Source of the DNA: Plasmodium brasilianum | Taxonomy: Eukaryota; Apicomplexa; Aconoidasida; Haemosporida; Plasmodiidae | DNA length: 64,000 nt | Assembly (NCBI RefSeq): GCF_023973825.1 | Contig: NC_090122.1 | Location: 1,604,630-1,668,629, forward strand | Reading direction: 5' to 3' | Shown here: positions 1-12,298 of the stretch, piece by piece | How the letters are laid out: each line of letters starts with the position of its first letter | How positions within the stretch are numbered: the first letter of the stretch is position 1 | Made by a program: the position numbers and the translations under genes | Notes under the pieces: model-generated | Told to the model about the DNA's origin: nothing | What the model saw: the letters and a program-made list of their open reading frames with translations, nothing else | Database searches by the model: none

Positions 1-124
1 CATGACTGTTAAATTGCTTAACTATCAAGTTCAAGATTTGCTAAGCTGTAAAATTGACAACGCGCAAATTTTTTATATTGTTTTAAATATAAAGAAAAAA
101 GAGACGAAAAAAAAAAAATAGAAA

Positions 125-3100
125 ATGGAATACAATGGAAACCTTGTAGACATAGAAGGAAATGACTTGATAATAAATCAGATAACCAATGATAGGACAA
201 TCATAAATTGCAAACTTTTTTTATTTAAATTAAAAACAAAGAGCGACAAATTGAGATATTATGAAATCAAAAATTCCATCGCATCAAAAGATTTTATTAA
301 GGCATATATTGCTGATGATTCAAACGCCCTTTTACTCTCAGATGATTTATTTTATTTATATGATAGTGAAAATAATAAAAAAAATTGCTTAATAAATTTG
401 AATGACTGCGAACCAAGAGATTTTATATATTATAAGAAAAATTTAATATTTATTCAAAAGGATAAATTTTCCTTATTTCAAGCAAAAGCCGATGGAAAAT
501 GTAACATTCTGCTAAATTTAATAGATGCACCGTTAAAAGTAAATTTTTGTTCTTGTAATAAGGATATGCTATATTTATGTACTAGCGCAAGAATATATTT
601 TTTAAAATTAATATATTCAAAGGATAAAATATTAAAAGTTAAAAATACGCAAATGAGTCTTCCATTCAAATTTAAGCAAGAAGAATATGCATATCATTCT
701 TTTGAAAACAAATTCTATAAAATTAAAAATGAATATAAAGAAGTAATACATGTGTGTAGTTATTCTGATAAAGAAGTAACTGTATATAAATTTGTTAAAG
801 GAGAATTTAAAAATAAAAAAAAATGTTTTGTAAAATTATCAGTAAATAAATTAAATAATGAAATTATAAAAGGATGTTTTTTTTTTAAGATTAAGAGGGT
901 GTCAAAAGGTCAGGAAAAAAAAAAAAGGACACAGATGTTGTAAATAATAATTATAACGAGGTGGTAGTAAAGGGGTCAAATGATTCGAATTTAGAGGATG
1001 AAGTAACTGAGGGAAAAAAGAAATGTGATAGTGAAGAAATTTTAAAATATGAAAATGTGAACTGTGTGGATAACTTACCCTGTGATGAAAATAATTTGTT
1101 ACAAAATAATGATTCCATTTTCTCGAATGAGAAAATTGTAAGAGATGAAAATTCAAAGTTTGAAGAGGAGCATACTTGCTCCGATGTAGTAACTACACAT
1201 AATGGAAAAAATAACAACATTGAAAATGAAGAAGAAGAAAAGATAGAGGAAGACATTTCTACAAATAAAGAAGAGGATATTATAAAGTTGTACTTATTAA
1301 TTTATAGTGAGAACGGGAGAATTTTGATATATTTTGTGGACTATTTAAATCTAGCTGATTTTAAATTTGGTTTTGTAGGGTTTAGTAACAACCCAATTGC
1401 ATTTATGCATTTGCCATTTAAAGCAATATATATATATAACATATCTGAATTATATGAAAAAAGAGTAATAAAACAAAAAAAAATTATTCAAAAAAAAAAA
1501 AAATTATCTTCTAATTATTGTAAATACATGGAGCATATAATCAATAAAGAAATTTATATTAATAGTAATCTTTTTATTGATACAGTTTTAATGAATGAAG
1601 GTACAGTTAGCATATATACCATCCAAATTCATAATAATCTTTTACTTGAATGTGAAAATAATATGGAGCCTACGGTTATCAATGTTGTAAATTGCAGTAA
1701 TAAAGTTGTGGCAGTAAAAAAAGCAATAAATAATGAGAATAAAAATGATGAAATAAAAAAAATTATAAATGAGTCCAAATATTCTTGTTATTCGGATAGT
1801 GATTCATATATAGATAGTGATATTACATGGACAAACAGTGACAAAAGTGATGATGATGATGATAATGATAATTCTTTGTACAATGTTAATATTGATTCTC
1901 ATGTGGGAGAAGATAATTTGAATAATTATGAACATTCGGGAAAAATGGAAAAAACAAAAAACATTGGCAGTTCTAGTAGTATTAGTAATGCACTTAGCCA
2001 AAACAAACAAAGCCTATTATCTGAAATAGATCATTATGATAATATAAAAAAGGAGCAAGATAATTTTACTCATAACATAGCTGATAAGGATAATAGTAAT
2101 GATAACATTAATAATGTGGGTAATAACAATGACAGTAATAATATTGAAAATAATAATAATGAGAATAATAATATTGAAAGTAATAACAATGAGAATGTTA
2201 ATAATGAAAGTAATAACAATGAGAATATTAATAATGTGGGTAATAATAATTACAGTAATCATAATGAGAATGTTAATAATGAAAGTAATAATAATGAGAA
2301 TGTTAATAATGAAAATAATAATAATGAGAATGTTAATAATGAAAGTAATAACAATGAGAATGTTAATAATGAAAGTAATAATAATGAGAATGTTAATAAT
2401 GAAAATAATAATAATGAGAATGTTAATAATGAAAGTAATAATAATGAGAATGTTAATAATGAAAGTAATAATAATGAGAATGTTAATAATGAAAGTAATA
2501 ATAATGAGAATGTTAATAATGAAAGTAATAACAATGAGAATATTAATAATGTGGGTAATAATAATTACAGTAATCATAATGAGAATGTTAATAATGAAAG
2601 TAATAATAATGAGAATGTTAATAATAATGAAAGTAATAACAATGAGAATATTAATAATGTGGGTAATAATAATTACAGTAATAATAATGAGAATGTTAAT
2701 AATGTGGGTAATAATAATTACAGTAATAATAATGAGAATGTTAATAATGTGGGTAATAATAATTACAGTAATAATAATGAGAATGTTAATAATGTGGGTA
2801 ATAATAATTACAGTAATAATAATGAGAATGTTAATAATGTGGGTAATAATAATTACAGTAATAATAATGAGAATGTTAATAATGAAAGTAATAATAATGA
2901 GAATAATAATAATAATGAGGATAATAATAATGACAGTAATGATTATGGTAGTAATATAGATGATAAAATAATTGAGGAAAAGGAAGAAATAGATCAAGAT
3001 AAAAGGAAGGGAAAATGTAACGGAAATATCTATACAATTGAACAGTTAAAAATGGGTCAGAAAAATGAAGAGACTCTAGAAAATAATATAGAATGTGAAA

Positions 3101-4323
3101 TAAAAGAAAATGCTTCGAAAAACCAGAGTTTGTTATATTTGACACATCACAAGAACTCAAGTAATGATTCATGTATCTCTACACCTTCATCAGTAAATAG
3201 CATAAAATTAAAGACGTCCACTTTTGAAGTAAACCAGCAGAGCGCGAAACAGATAAGCGAAAACGGGGATGAAGAAGCAGAAAAAGTAGTAGAAAATGAA
3301 TTAGAAAAAGAAAAGGAAGTTTATGAGATTTATGATAAAGAAGGTGCCCATATGGAAAAACATCCAAAAGTGAATGAAGACCAGGAAAAAAATGAGAATT
3401 TAGAAGTAAATGTAGACCCCGAAATGAATGAACCACAACACGACAGCATTAGGCAGAATGATATGACAGAAGGCAATAAAGTGAAAGATGGTGGTGATAT
3501 ACAAACATGCAATGAAAATGTAGAATTAAAGGGAGAAAAGGAAATGAATCAAACAAATTTTGTTGCTGTTGATACAGAAAAAGGAGTGGGGGACCAAAAT
3601 GAATTTAATGAAAATAATGAAGAGGAATTTGATAAAAATGTAGAACAAAAGAAAAAGAAAAAAAGAAAAAAGGGAAAAGACAAAAAAATAGAAAGTATAG
3701 AAAAGGAAGATGTGGAAGAAGAAACTACAGAAGAAAAGAAAAAAAAGAAAAAAAAGAAAAAGGCAAGAATAGAGGACAATATTTTAGTCGATAAAAAAGA
3801 ACAGAGTGATAAACATGATGGTATTAATAATGATGATTCTGAAAAACATTTGAATAATAAATTACATAATAATGATTTAATAAATTCTAATAACAACCTT
3901 TTAGTATTATCATCAATGATTAAACTTTATTTATCATTAAGAAAATATGGTGCACTATTTAGTTTACTTTGTGTATCAGGTAAGAAACAAATTAAAAGCA
4001 CTGTTAAGAATATAGGGAAAAAATATTCCATTAAATTACTAGAATATCTTTTAAACACACTAATGAGAAATACATATGCTCTTGTTCCTTTTTATAAGTG
4101 GATTAAATGTATATGTAAAGTATATAAAGATTCTCTGAAAGGGAGAAAACATCGTTCTTTAGTTACTAAAATAACAAATGTTGCAGACAAATATGTGAGA
4201 AATGAACATATAATAAATCTCGTTGTAGACAAAATTAGTTGTACTGTTGACAGTATAATGAAAAATAAAATTTTGGAAAATACAGAAATTCTTAATTATA
4301 GAGATGGGACTATCATGAAATGA
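125..4323 (+). CDS. Conserved Asn-repeat protein, probable UTP5/WDR43-like U3 snoRNP component; frame broken at a poly-A run
   Basis: Two open frames form one gene. The first runs from ATG 125 to a TAA at 941-943; the second is open from upstream of the poly-A run to TGA 4321-4323. They meet at a run of 12 A (915-926). One extra A would join them as KGQEKKKKDTDVVNNNYNEV, giving about 1,399 residues. The N-terminal ~270 residues are short beta-strand-like segments suggestive of a propeller. The middle is a long Asn-rich repeat, then a Lys/Glu-rich linker. The last ~130 residues (SMIKLYLSLRKYGALFSLL, later LLEYLLNTLMRNTYALVPFY, KWIKCICKVYKDSL) have the helical pattern of the Utp12 domain found at the C-terminus of UTP5/WDR43 proteins, which act in small-subunit pre-rRNA processing in the nucleolus. 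That family call is inference. Alternative: a Plasmodium-specific protein of unknown function. Confidence 0.7.
2098..2940 (+). repeat. Asn-rich coding tandem repeat
   Basis: Degenerate in-frame repeats within the preceding gene. A 30-bp unit coding NENVNNESNN dominates about 2265-2540. A 45-bp unit coding VGNNNYSNNNENVNN occurs five times in near-identical tandem at about 2656-2880. Near identity between units suggests recent expansion by slippage or unequal exchange. Confidence 0.9.
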
Positions 4324-5430
4324 AAATTTGTAAAAAAAACTTTTCAATAAAATAATAATATTATGTAAAAAATGTTATTTTTTGGAAGTAGTAATTTTTT
4401 CATTTAATTTAGACCTGTGTGTATATAACGCTACATATATGTATTTAAATATGTCTTTGTTGTTATATGTATAAGTTCATATGTGTATATGTTCACATGT
4501 GTATATGTTCATATGTGTATATGTTCATATGTGTATATGTTCATATGTGTATATGTTCATATGTGTATATGTTCATATGTGTATAAGTGTAAATTGGCAT
4601 AACATGTATACATTTATATGCATACACGATGATAGAACGAAAAGTAAAAAATTTAAGTTGTGTTTTTGATATAAATAAAAATATACATATAAGTACATAC
4701 GTATATACATATATATATGTACACATATATATATGTATATATATATCTACTTATGTATATATATATATATCCGTATAAATTTACTTACCAAAACATCTTT
4801 AAGTTTCGTGAGAATCTGTTTTATCTCAGTTATTAAGAAAACCGTCCAATTTTTATTATTTCAATACGCATAATTATGAACACTGTTTGTTGACAAAATT
4901 GCAGAACAAAAAAGAAAAAAAAAATTATATATATGTACATATATGTATACATGTAATCCCCTTGGCATAATTTGTGCACAATTAAAAATAAAAAATAAAA
5001 TATGTTTTAATTATAAATTTATATTTTACATAAATTTTTGTTTTTCATGCAATTTTATGTAACCACTTTGCCTTTTATTAAATAAATGCGTAATATTAGC
5101 ATTCTTTTTTCCTTTTTTTTTTTTTTTTTTTCTTTTCTTTGTTAAAATAATAATTTATATTTTGCCAAAAGAAATTTTTCTAAAGCGCAAACATCTTTAA
5201 TATATGAAAAAAAAAATATGAAAAACAGATTCAATAATGCTAATAGTTGTACTATTATAAAAGTATAACACAATTTCTTAAGCCATATTACACACATCAG
5301 TTATTGTTAATATGCATATTTATGTTTGTATGTACAATTATTTACGTTTGTACATTTATTCACGTATATATGTGTATGTAATTGATTTTTTTTTTTTTTC
5401 CCTGTTTTAAAAGTATTAATGGGTGAATAA
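4324..5430. other. Intergenic region, AT-rich
   Basis: Spacer between two plus-strand genes. It holds the 16-bp tandem repeat listed separately, AT microsatellites near 4700-4770 and poly-T/A runs. I see no RNA gene or credible exon. Confidence 0.7.
4475..4586. repeat. 16-bp tandem repeat, seven copies
   Basis: Seven consecutive copies of gttcatatgtgtatat, one with a t-to-c change and the last ending in aa. The array lies about 150 bp after the stop codon of the upstream gene, so it is probably 3' UTR or spacer. Confidence 0.9.
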
Positions 5431-6385
5431 ATGGACAAATTAACGGACTCGTTAACAAATGAAAATATGAATGAAGTTTTTATTTCCTACAATGATATGA
5501 GTACTAATTCTTTTTTACCTGAACATAAATATGATGAGCTGTTCTGCTCCTTTTTTTATGTATAAATAACAAGATTATTTATTTTTTTAATTCTGTAGTA
5601 CAAGACAATGCAAGTGAAACATGTGTGGAATCGTACCAAGATTTAAATGAATTTTTAGAAAATTCGGATGAATCCAATTTCCAGTATTCAAATGAAAGCG
5701 AAAATTCAAGTATTTATAACACTTATTCTACAGATGAAAAACATATTCCAATTTACTCTTATGTTAGTAATAATTTCATAACAAAAAAAGAGAGAAAATA
5801 TAAAAAATGTTATACAGCTAGTTTTATAAATAATATGAACAGGTCAGAAAAAAAAAAAAAATGCATTAAATTGACATACTCTGAAGAATATATATTGTAT
5901 ATACAAATATGTATGTATTTATGCACATCTAAATATCTTACCTATTAAAATTCCTTTTATTTTATACTTGAAAGTGTTGAGAACTTCCCGTTCAAAAGTT
6001 ATGGAAACATGATCACTGGTACAGATAAAACAAAGTAAGTCTTCCTTTAAAATTTTTTTTGTTTGTCCGTATTTACATAAATTCTGCGTGTGCAAAAAGA
6101 AAAAAAAAAAAAAAAAAGGAAACGATGCACTTATACGTAAAACTCTTAGATTCGATATGTACGAAAAATAATTGAAATTGTTCTAAAAGTAAAAAAACAC
6201 ACACAATATTATGTACATATACATAACATGTTAGAAAAATAGACAATTTTCAATGGAAACCTTTAGGGAAGAACGTTCCCGAAATTTCGTTGTTAAATAT
6301 GTCTTATAAAAAGGCCTGGGATATAGGAAAAGAAGGTATAAAAAAACAAATATGAAGAGGTGCGCACATATAGATATAGACATAA

Positions 6386-6417
<32 letters not shown>

Positions 6418-6697
6418 GTACGGAATATTTTGTGGAATGGCTATCGTCCTCCTGTAAATTATTTAAAATGTGAAGAAGCGATGAACAACTTTGATTTTTT
6501 GTTTTTATTAGGTTGTAATGGATTGCTTATTAAAAATATATTTGAAAGTTATAAGAAAAAAAAATTGCACTACATCGTGTTAGACGGCACTAATATAGGT
6601 ACTATTCAAAATTAGAAACTAAAACCATATCTGAAAAAGAGTACTTAATTTTTTAATTAAACAATTATGCGGATGCGTAAGTTAATATATACAATAT

Positions 6698-6751
<54 letters not shown>

Positions 6752-7702
6752 GTATATGTACATATGCATATTGGTCAATTTTGCATTTAACTCCACATTC
6801 TATTTTATTTGGTAATTTTATTTTAAACGTATAAATGTGTATAGTAACTGCTAATGTGATACCTCCTATATATAATCTGTGTTAATTTTTTTAGAAAATT
6901 TTTTAACAGTGTACTCTCATACATATCAGGAAACTATAAAGGGTGTAAACCCCAGTGTATTGAAACAGTTCAGGTAAATAGCATAAAAAATATTTTTCCT
7001 AAAATAATATGGAAATATTTAAATAAATAAATATATATATATATATATATGTGCATTTGTATATGTATTTTTTTTTTTTTTTTTTGTTTCTTAAAATGCA
7101 GTTTTTATGATATAGAAGACGCCTATTTTATATATGATATTAAGAGCATTCACATATTCAGAAAGATGAAACACAAAGAAAAAGAGAAAACAGTTATCTT
7201 AAAAGGATTGAACGACAATTTTTTTAACGCCATTTTAGTGTGTATGAATGAAATAATACATTATTTAAATTTTGTTAACTTCAAAAGAATGATGAATAAA
7301 TCTAATACAAAAAAGAAAAAAAATGAAGAATTAGATGAGACAACTTATTTCGTTAAATCGGCTAGAAATGAAAATAATGTTTATAATAATAATATAAAAG
7401 ATGTGATATCTTATAATAAAAAAAAAAAGAAGATAAATGATACATATATAAATGGAGAAAGCAATAATAAGAATTGTGAGAATAATATTGTAAATCTCGG
7501 TAACAAGAACATTAATTGTAATAAAGAAAACAAAAATGATTTCCCCACAATTTTATCATCTAATAATATTGAAGAATTTGGTTATGAATATATAAAAGAT
7601 ATAATAAAAAATGAAGAAAAAAAATTATATGAAACTGACAAAATGTACATTAATAGCAATGATGAATACTCATCTCATACATCCGACAGCATGTCACAGT
7701 AA
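5431..7702 (+). CDS. Conserved protein of unknown function, seven exons
   Basis: Proposed exons: 5431-5500, 5599-5842, 5975-6018, 6267-6335, 6512-6598, 6895-6973, 7102-7702 (397 codons plus stop). All six introns begin GT and end AG and every junction keeps the frame: exon 2 to 3 reads NNMN-S-VENFPFKSYG, exon 3 to 4 NMIT-G-KNVPEISLL, exon 4 to 5 DIGKE-G-CNGLLIKN, exon 5 to 6 DGTNI-E-NFLTVYSH, exon 6 to 7 LKQF-R/S-FYDIEDA. The first intron is the weakest (donor GTACTA; a second GT, GTATAA at 5560, breaks the frame). The N-terminus is acidic and Ser/Asn-rich, residues ~110-260 look globular, and the C-terminus is Asn/Lys-rich and disordered. I do not recognise the family and see no catalytic motif, signal peptide or membrane helix. 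Confidence 0.65.
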
Positions 7703-8100
7703 TCTTCATAAAATTTTTATATAATAGCATATTAAGTTAAATATGAGCTTAAAATAAAAAATAGTCCTAATAACAACCTGAATAAGGCATGATTTATTCT
7801 GCTTTTTATATTAGCATGCCTAAGGATTTTCTAATTTAATATCAACGAAAAAGCAATTACAACATTAGAAAGGGAGTGTGTGCAGAATAAAATTCTTGCA
7901 AAATTACAACAAAAATGACACATATTAACAGTTTAGGGGATTTAAGTACAAATAAAACCTCAAATTAGTTCATTACTTTTATTTTATTTTTTTTTTTTTT
8001 TTTTTGTGCGTATATCTACTTAAAAATTAATGATAATTTTTAGAATATTTTGTTTTTCATATTATTACCATAAAAATTAAAGTGGGATATTATACCATTT

Positions 8101-8140
<40 letters not shown>

Positions 8141-8853
8141 TAAGTTCAAAAAAATAAAAAAAGATACGAAGATATGTAGTAAATTTTATGAAACAATTAA
8201 CTATTTCAAAAAAAAATGTTAATTTTTATATGAAATACAACAACATATATAAAATGCAATCGTGTATATATATGTATATACATATACATACACATGCATG
8301 TAAACAAAATATATGAGGGAGATAATAAAACATTATATATATATAATGCACACTGAATGGAAGAAATATGTAACTTAAAATATTTCTAATATATGTACTT
8401 ATATGTGTATATATGCATAAGTATCATTTTTTTAAGCATACTTATTATATTGAATTCAAAAAATCTGCGATGTTGAAATTACAAATACAATAACGAAAAA
8501 AGTAAAATGCATGTTTAAATATATATATAAGGGATATGAAAGAAACAATTGGTAAATAATAAAACCTACTGATAAAAAATGTTAGAGCATATTTTTCATA
8601 ATTGTTTTTGAAATATATATGCTTTCGCAATAATTAAAACAAAAATACAAATATACATATGTATATAATAATTTGGATCAAATTTATATCATTTTAAAAT
8701 ATGTTCACAAAAACTTTATTTAAAAAGCATAGGAAGATGGTATTCTAAAATATTAAAATCAAAAAAAAAAAAAAATAAAATAATCTTTTTCACTTTTTTT
8801 TCAAATTGTATTTTAAATTTAAAAAATTTGTAGGTATAAATGTTTTTTTCCTA
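7703..8853. other. Intergenic region between convergent genes
   Basis: Holds the 3' ends of the seven-exon gene and of the minus-strand J-protein gene. Very AT-rich, with an (AT)n tract near 8107-8138 and poly-T/A runs. No further gene seen. Confidence 0.6.
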
Positions 8854-10786
8854 CTATCGCTTCTTCATCTTTAATATGAAGTTATTATACTGCTCCTAAG
8901 AAGAGTAAGATGTGCAAGTATATATATATATATATGTACATGTTACAAGGGCTTGCACACACACTAATACTATGCATTTCGTAAAAATTATGTACAATTC
9001 ATGTAAAAATACAACGCATAATTCATTACATTTTATATAAACTATAAAAAAATACCTCTAATGTCTTCAGTTTCATGCAACTCTCTGGAATATCTTGATA
9101 ATTTAATTTTTGTTCTAAAAAATAGAAGAAAAACCGTATATCCATAAAAAATTTTCATAAAAATAATGGAGAATGATTGTATGTTATATATATATACATA
9201 TAGTATTTATAGATATATAAATGAATAAGACAAAATAATTTTAAGCTTAGAAAAATTAGTATTACGATATTGATTCTTTTGCTTGTAGTAATCATTTTTT
9301 ATTTTCTTGGTTAAAATATGACATTCATGCTCATAATATTTGTATTCTACTTCGTATTCAATCTGTTAAAAAGAAAAAAGGAAATGTAAACAACAAATAA
9401 TAAACTTTAATACAATTAAACGAATTAGCTATAATATTTGTATTAAAAAAAGCAATTACTTGAAAGCGCGCATGGCTATTTCTAGGATAATTATAATTAA
9501 ATGATCTTTTTGTAAAAAATCGAATATTGTTTAGAGATGTGTAATTTAACGTATCAAAGTAACCTGTTTTTTGAAGGGAATATACAGCCTATTAAAAATG
9601 GAGAAAAATATATTTTTTTAATATTATAATTATGTGGTACAATCAACTTGCATGGCTCATATTTTTTTTTCTTTTTTTTTGTCGGTAGAAATTATACAGC
9701 AAAGGGATATATATGTATATAAACACAAGCATGTATATATATACACATATACATATACACACATATATAAATGTATTCATATATATGTACGTGTACATGA
9801 CTTAAAATTTTTTCGCTTTATGGTCCTAGGAAAACTGCTAAATATAAATGTGCGCAAATTCACAAAATAAATATACATAAATATATATATGTACATATAC
9901 ATAAATATATATATGTACATATACATGAATATATATATATATACGAACATATATATACACTACTATATATAAAGAATATGATAGAATAAAAAATAGAGAT
10001 GCATATTATTACCTTAGGCTGCTCAAAATGACTTGATAAAAAGAAAATAATAAACATTATTAAAAATATGGAAACTTGAACGAAGGAATAATTTCGTTGA
10101 CTATTATTATTAGAATTGTTGTTAGTGTTTGCATAAGTTCTATTAGTATTGACATTAGCTCTAAATTGTCTATTATTACATGTAGCAAAATTTATTCCAA
10201 AAAAACTACGGAAAAGATCTTCAGGAGTAAACGTTTCGTCATTATAATAATAATGAGTTGTTCTAAAAGTTTGATGATGGTGATCTGTCTCAGAATTATT
10301 ATCATATTCATATCTTTTTTCTTTATTTATTAAATGTTGGAAAGCTTTAGAAACTTTCTTAAAAGCTTCTTCTGCTCCTTTTTCTTTATTTTTATCTGGG
10401 TGATATAACTTAGCTAATTTTTTGTAAGCGCTCTTAATAGTTTCATCATTACTATTTTTTGGTATACCCAGAATTTCGTAGTAATTATTTGTTCTCAAAA
10501 TTTTTTCTAAACATTCATCTTTTGTTTTATGACGTTCATGTAAATTACCTTGATTATTTCTAAAAGTTGAATTATTATTATTATTATGTACTTCATTTTC
10601 TTTTCCTATATGTTCTGTTTTGTTCAATTCCTCTTCACATATTTTTAATTTTTCACTTATATCAATATCAGGGAACATTCTTTTGCATTTTAGTAATAAA
10701 TTTTTTGCATGACTATAGTTCCCAACTTTCATATATTTTAAGGCTAAATTAAAACATTCATAAGCTTCTTCCTTATTCCCTATCAT
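8854..10786 (-). CDS. DNAJB12/DNAJB14-like J-domain membrane protein, five exons
   Basis: Exons on the minus strand: 10786-10013, 9588-9460, 9362-9266, 9114-9056, 8895-8854 (366 residues). The start [20 protein letters not shown] matches the N-terminal repeat of human DNAJB12. A J domain spans residues ~100-165 with the HPD motif at 129-131 ([12 protein letters not shown]), the tripeptide that stimulates Hsp70 ATPase. One membrane helix ([13 protein letters not shown], ~235-251) follows an Asn-rich linker. Exons 2-5 supply the DUF1977-type tail after the helix ([24 protein letters not shown]). Length and order agree with DNAJB12/14, ER-membrane co-chaperones with a cytosolic J domain. All junctions are GT-AG and in frame. 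The role in ER quality control is inferred from family membership. Confidence 0.85.
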
Positions 10787-11594
10787 TTTGCGAATTTTTT
10801 ATATATCTTTTGTTTGACTATATAGTATTTTTTATACTTTTTATACTTTTTACACTTTTTTCCTCTTTTACCTCTTCCACCTTTTTTCCTTTTTTTTTTT
10901 TTTTTCCCTTGCGTTATATATAAATCATTAACTTTTTTCAGTTACAGTCCTACTTTATTCTGTATTCTTGTAATTTTGCAATTCTAGCTTTTGCAAATGC
11001 CTACTTAAAAACATAACTGCATATATATATATTATTAATTTTGTTATTCCATTAATCAAAATTTGGGGAAATCGTACGTGGAAATATATGACATGGTATC
11101 AGTATGGTTATTATTGTGTACATGTATATGTGTATATATATATATATATTTACATGAACGTATCAAATTATTCTGACATAACTAGCAATTGAAAACACAT
11201 AAAAAAAAAAAGTCTCCTTGTCCTTTTTCGTTCATTCGTTTCTTGTGTCCTCAATTTTGTGAAAATGTTTTCTTCCCTTTCTTGAATTATGTTGGCTACG
11301 TCTTTTTTTCAGCACACATATATATATGTAAATATATATATACGTACATATATATGTATATTCACATTTGTACATTTGTTACAGTCTTCTTATACCTCAT
11401 ACCCTCAGTTTCATACGCATTATGTATTTTGTTACTCTATTATTTTATACATATACGTATAAATATATATATATATATATATTTATTTATGTGTCATACG
11501 TGTCGAAAAAGAGTATTATGTCATCCTCTCTCCCACATGACGAAATGTAAGAAAAAAACAGATTAATGTAGCTCACGAGCTGGATTTGATATTC
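10787..11594. other. Intergenic region upstream of the J-protein gene
   Basis: Contains the putative J-protein promoter (minus strand), a T-rich tract at about 10850-10910 and (AT)n stretches. A 125-codon plus-strand frame at 11189-11566 is mostly Tyr/Ile from TA repeats and was not called. Confidence 0.5.
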
Positions 11595-12298
11595 TAATTA
11601 TAGTTATAGCTTTCATTTAGAGACACAATTATCTTGGCCTCTTCAGTAACACAAATATACATATATATACATTATATATGTATAAGTAATATTCCATAAG
11701 CCACTGAAGGAAAAATTAATTTAAACAGTACTTATAAATACCTGTAATTTTAATCCCCTTTCTTTTGTTTTAATAAAAAAGTTAAATATAAAAAATATGA
11801 ACAAGATACATAAAAAAGATAGGTAAGATAAAAAAAAAAAAAAAAAGAAAGAAACAGAAATACTTATTATATATGTTTTCTTGTACATAAATATTTATAC
11901 ATAATATAAATGTATTATGTATGTATATTCGTATAAAATCATATATATTATATAATTGTGAAAAAAGAAAAAATATTTAGTTTAAACAAGCAATTTTGCT
12001 ATATAAAATATTTTAAAATTTTCATTTTTTTTTTTTTTTTTACAAACTTTCAATTATTTTAATAACATTTTTAGGATATCTTTCTTTTATTGTTCCAATA
12101 TATATATTGTAAAATATAATTTCATTATTTTGCAAAAAAAAAAAGAAATTATATCAGTTTGTATTTTATAATTTTTTTTTTTTTTTTTTCTTTTTATATA
12201 TTTACCTCATAAAAATTTACTTTTTTTCTTATGAATTCTTTTTGCCAAATATTACAATAAAATTTTTTCTTTTTTTTATTCGGAACACGAAGGAAACC
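11595..12298 (-). CDS. Candidate small multi-exon gene, incomplete at its 5' end
   Basis: Four segments on the minus strand join in frame. A ends at 12206 with donor GTAAAT and reads GFLRVPNKKKK...KKVNFYE from 12298. B is 12129-12044 (NNEIIFYNIYIGTIKER, PKNVIKIIESL). C is a 20-nt microexon at 11761-11742 (KGIKIT). D is 11641-11595 (EAKIIVSLNESYNYN, stop TAG). Junctions B-C and C-D are GT-AG and phase-consistent. The A-B acceptor reads GCAA where GCAG is expected, so either there is a base difference or the model is wrong. The first exon and start codon were not found. The basic, compact N-terminal part resembles a small organellar ribosomal protein, but this is only an impression. It may be a decayed gene. 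Confidence 0.33.

Noticed and set aside
2017..2997. 326-codon antisense frame of Ile/Thr repeats
   Set aside because: Mirror of the Asn-rich coding repeat; composition is set by the repeat, with no start context or flanking coding signal.
4475..4586. CRISPR-like array
   Set aside because: Head-to-tail tandem repeat without spacers, in a eukaryote.
11189..11566. 125-codon plus-strand frame
   Set aside because: Mostly translation of TA-rich repeats; no conserved-looking segment and no coding composition.
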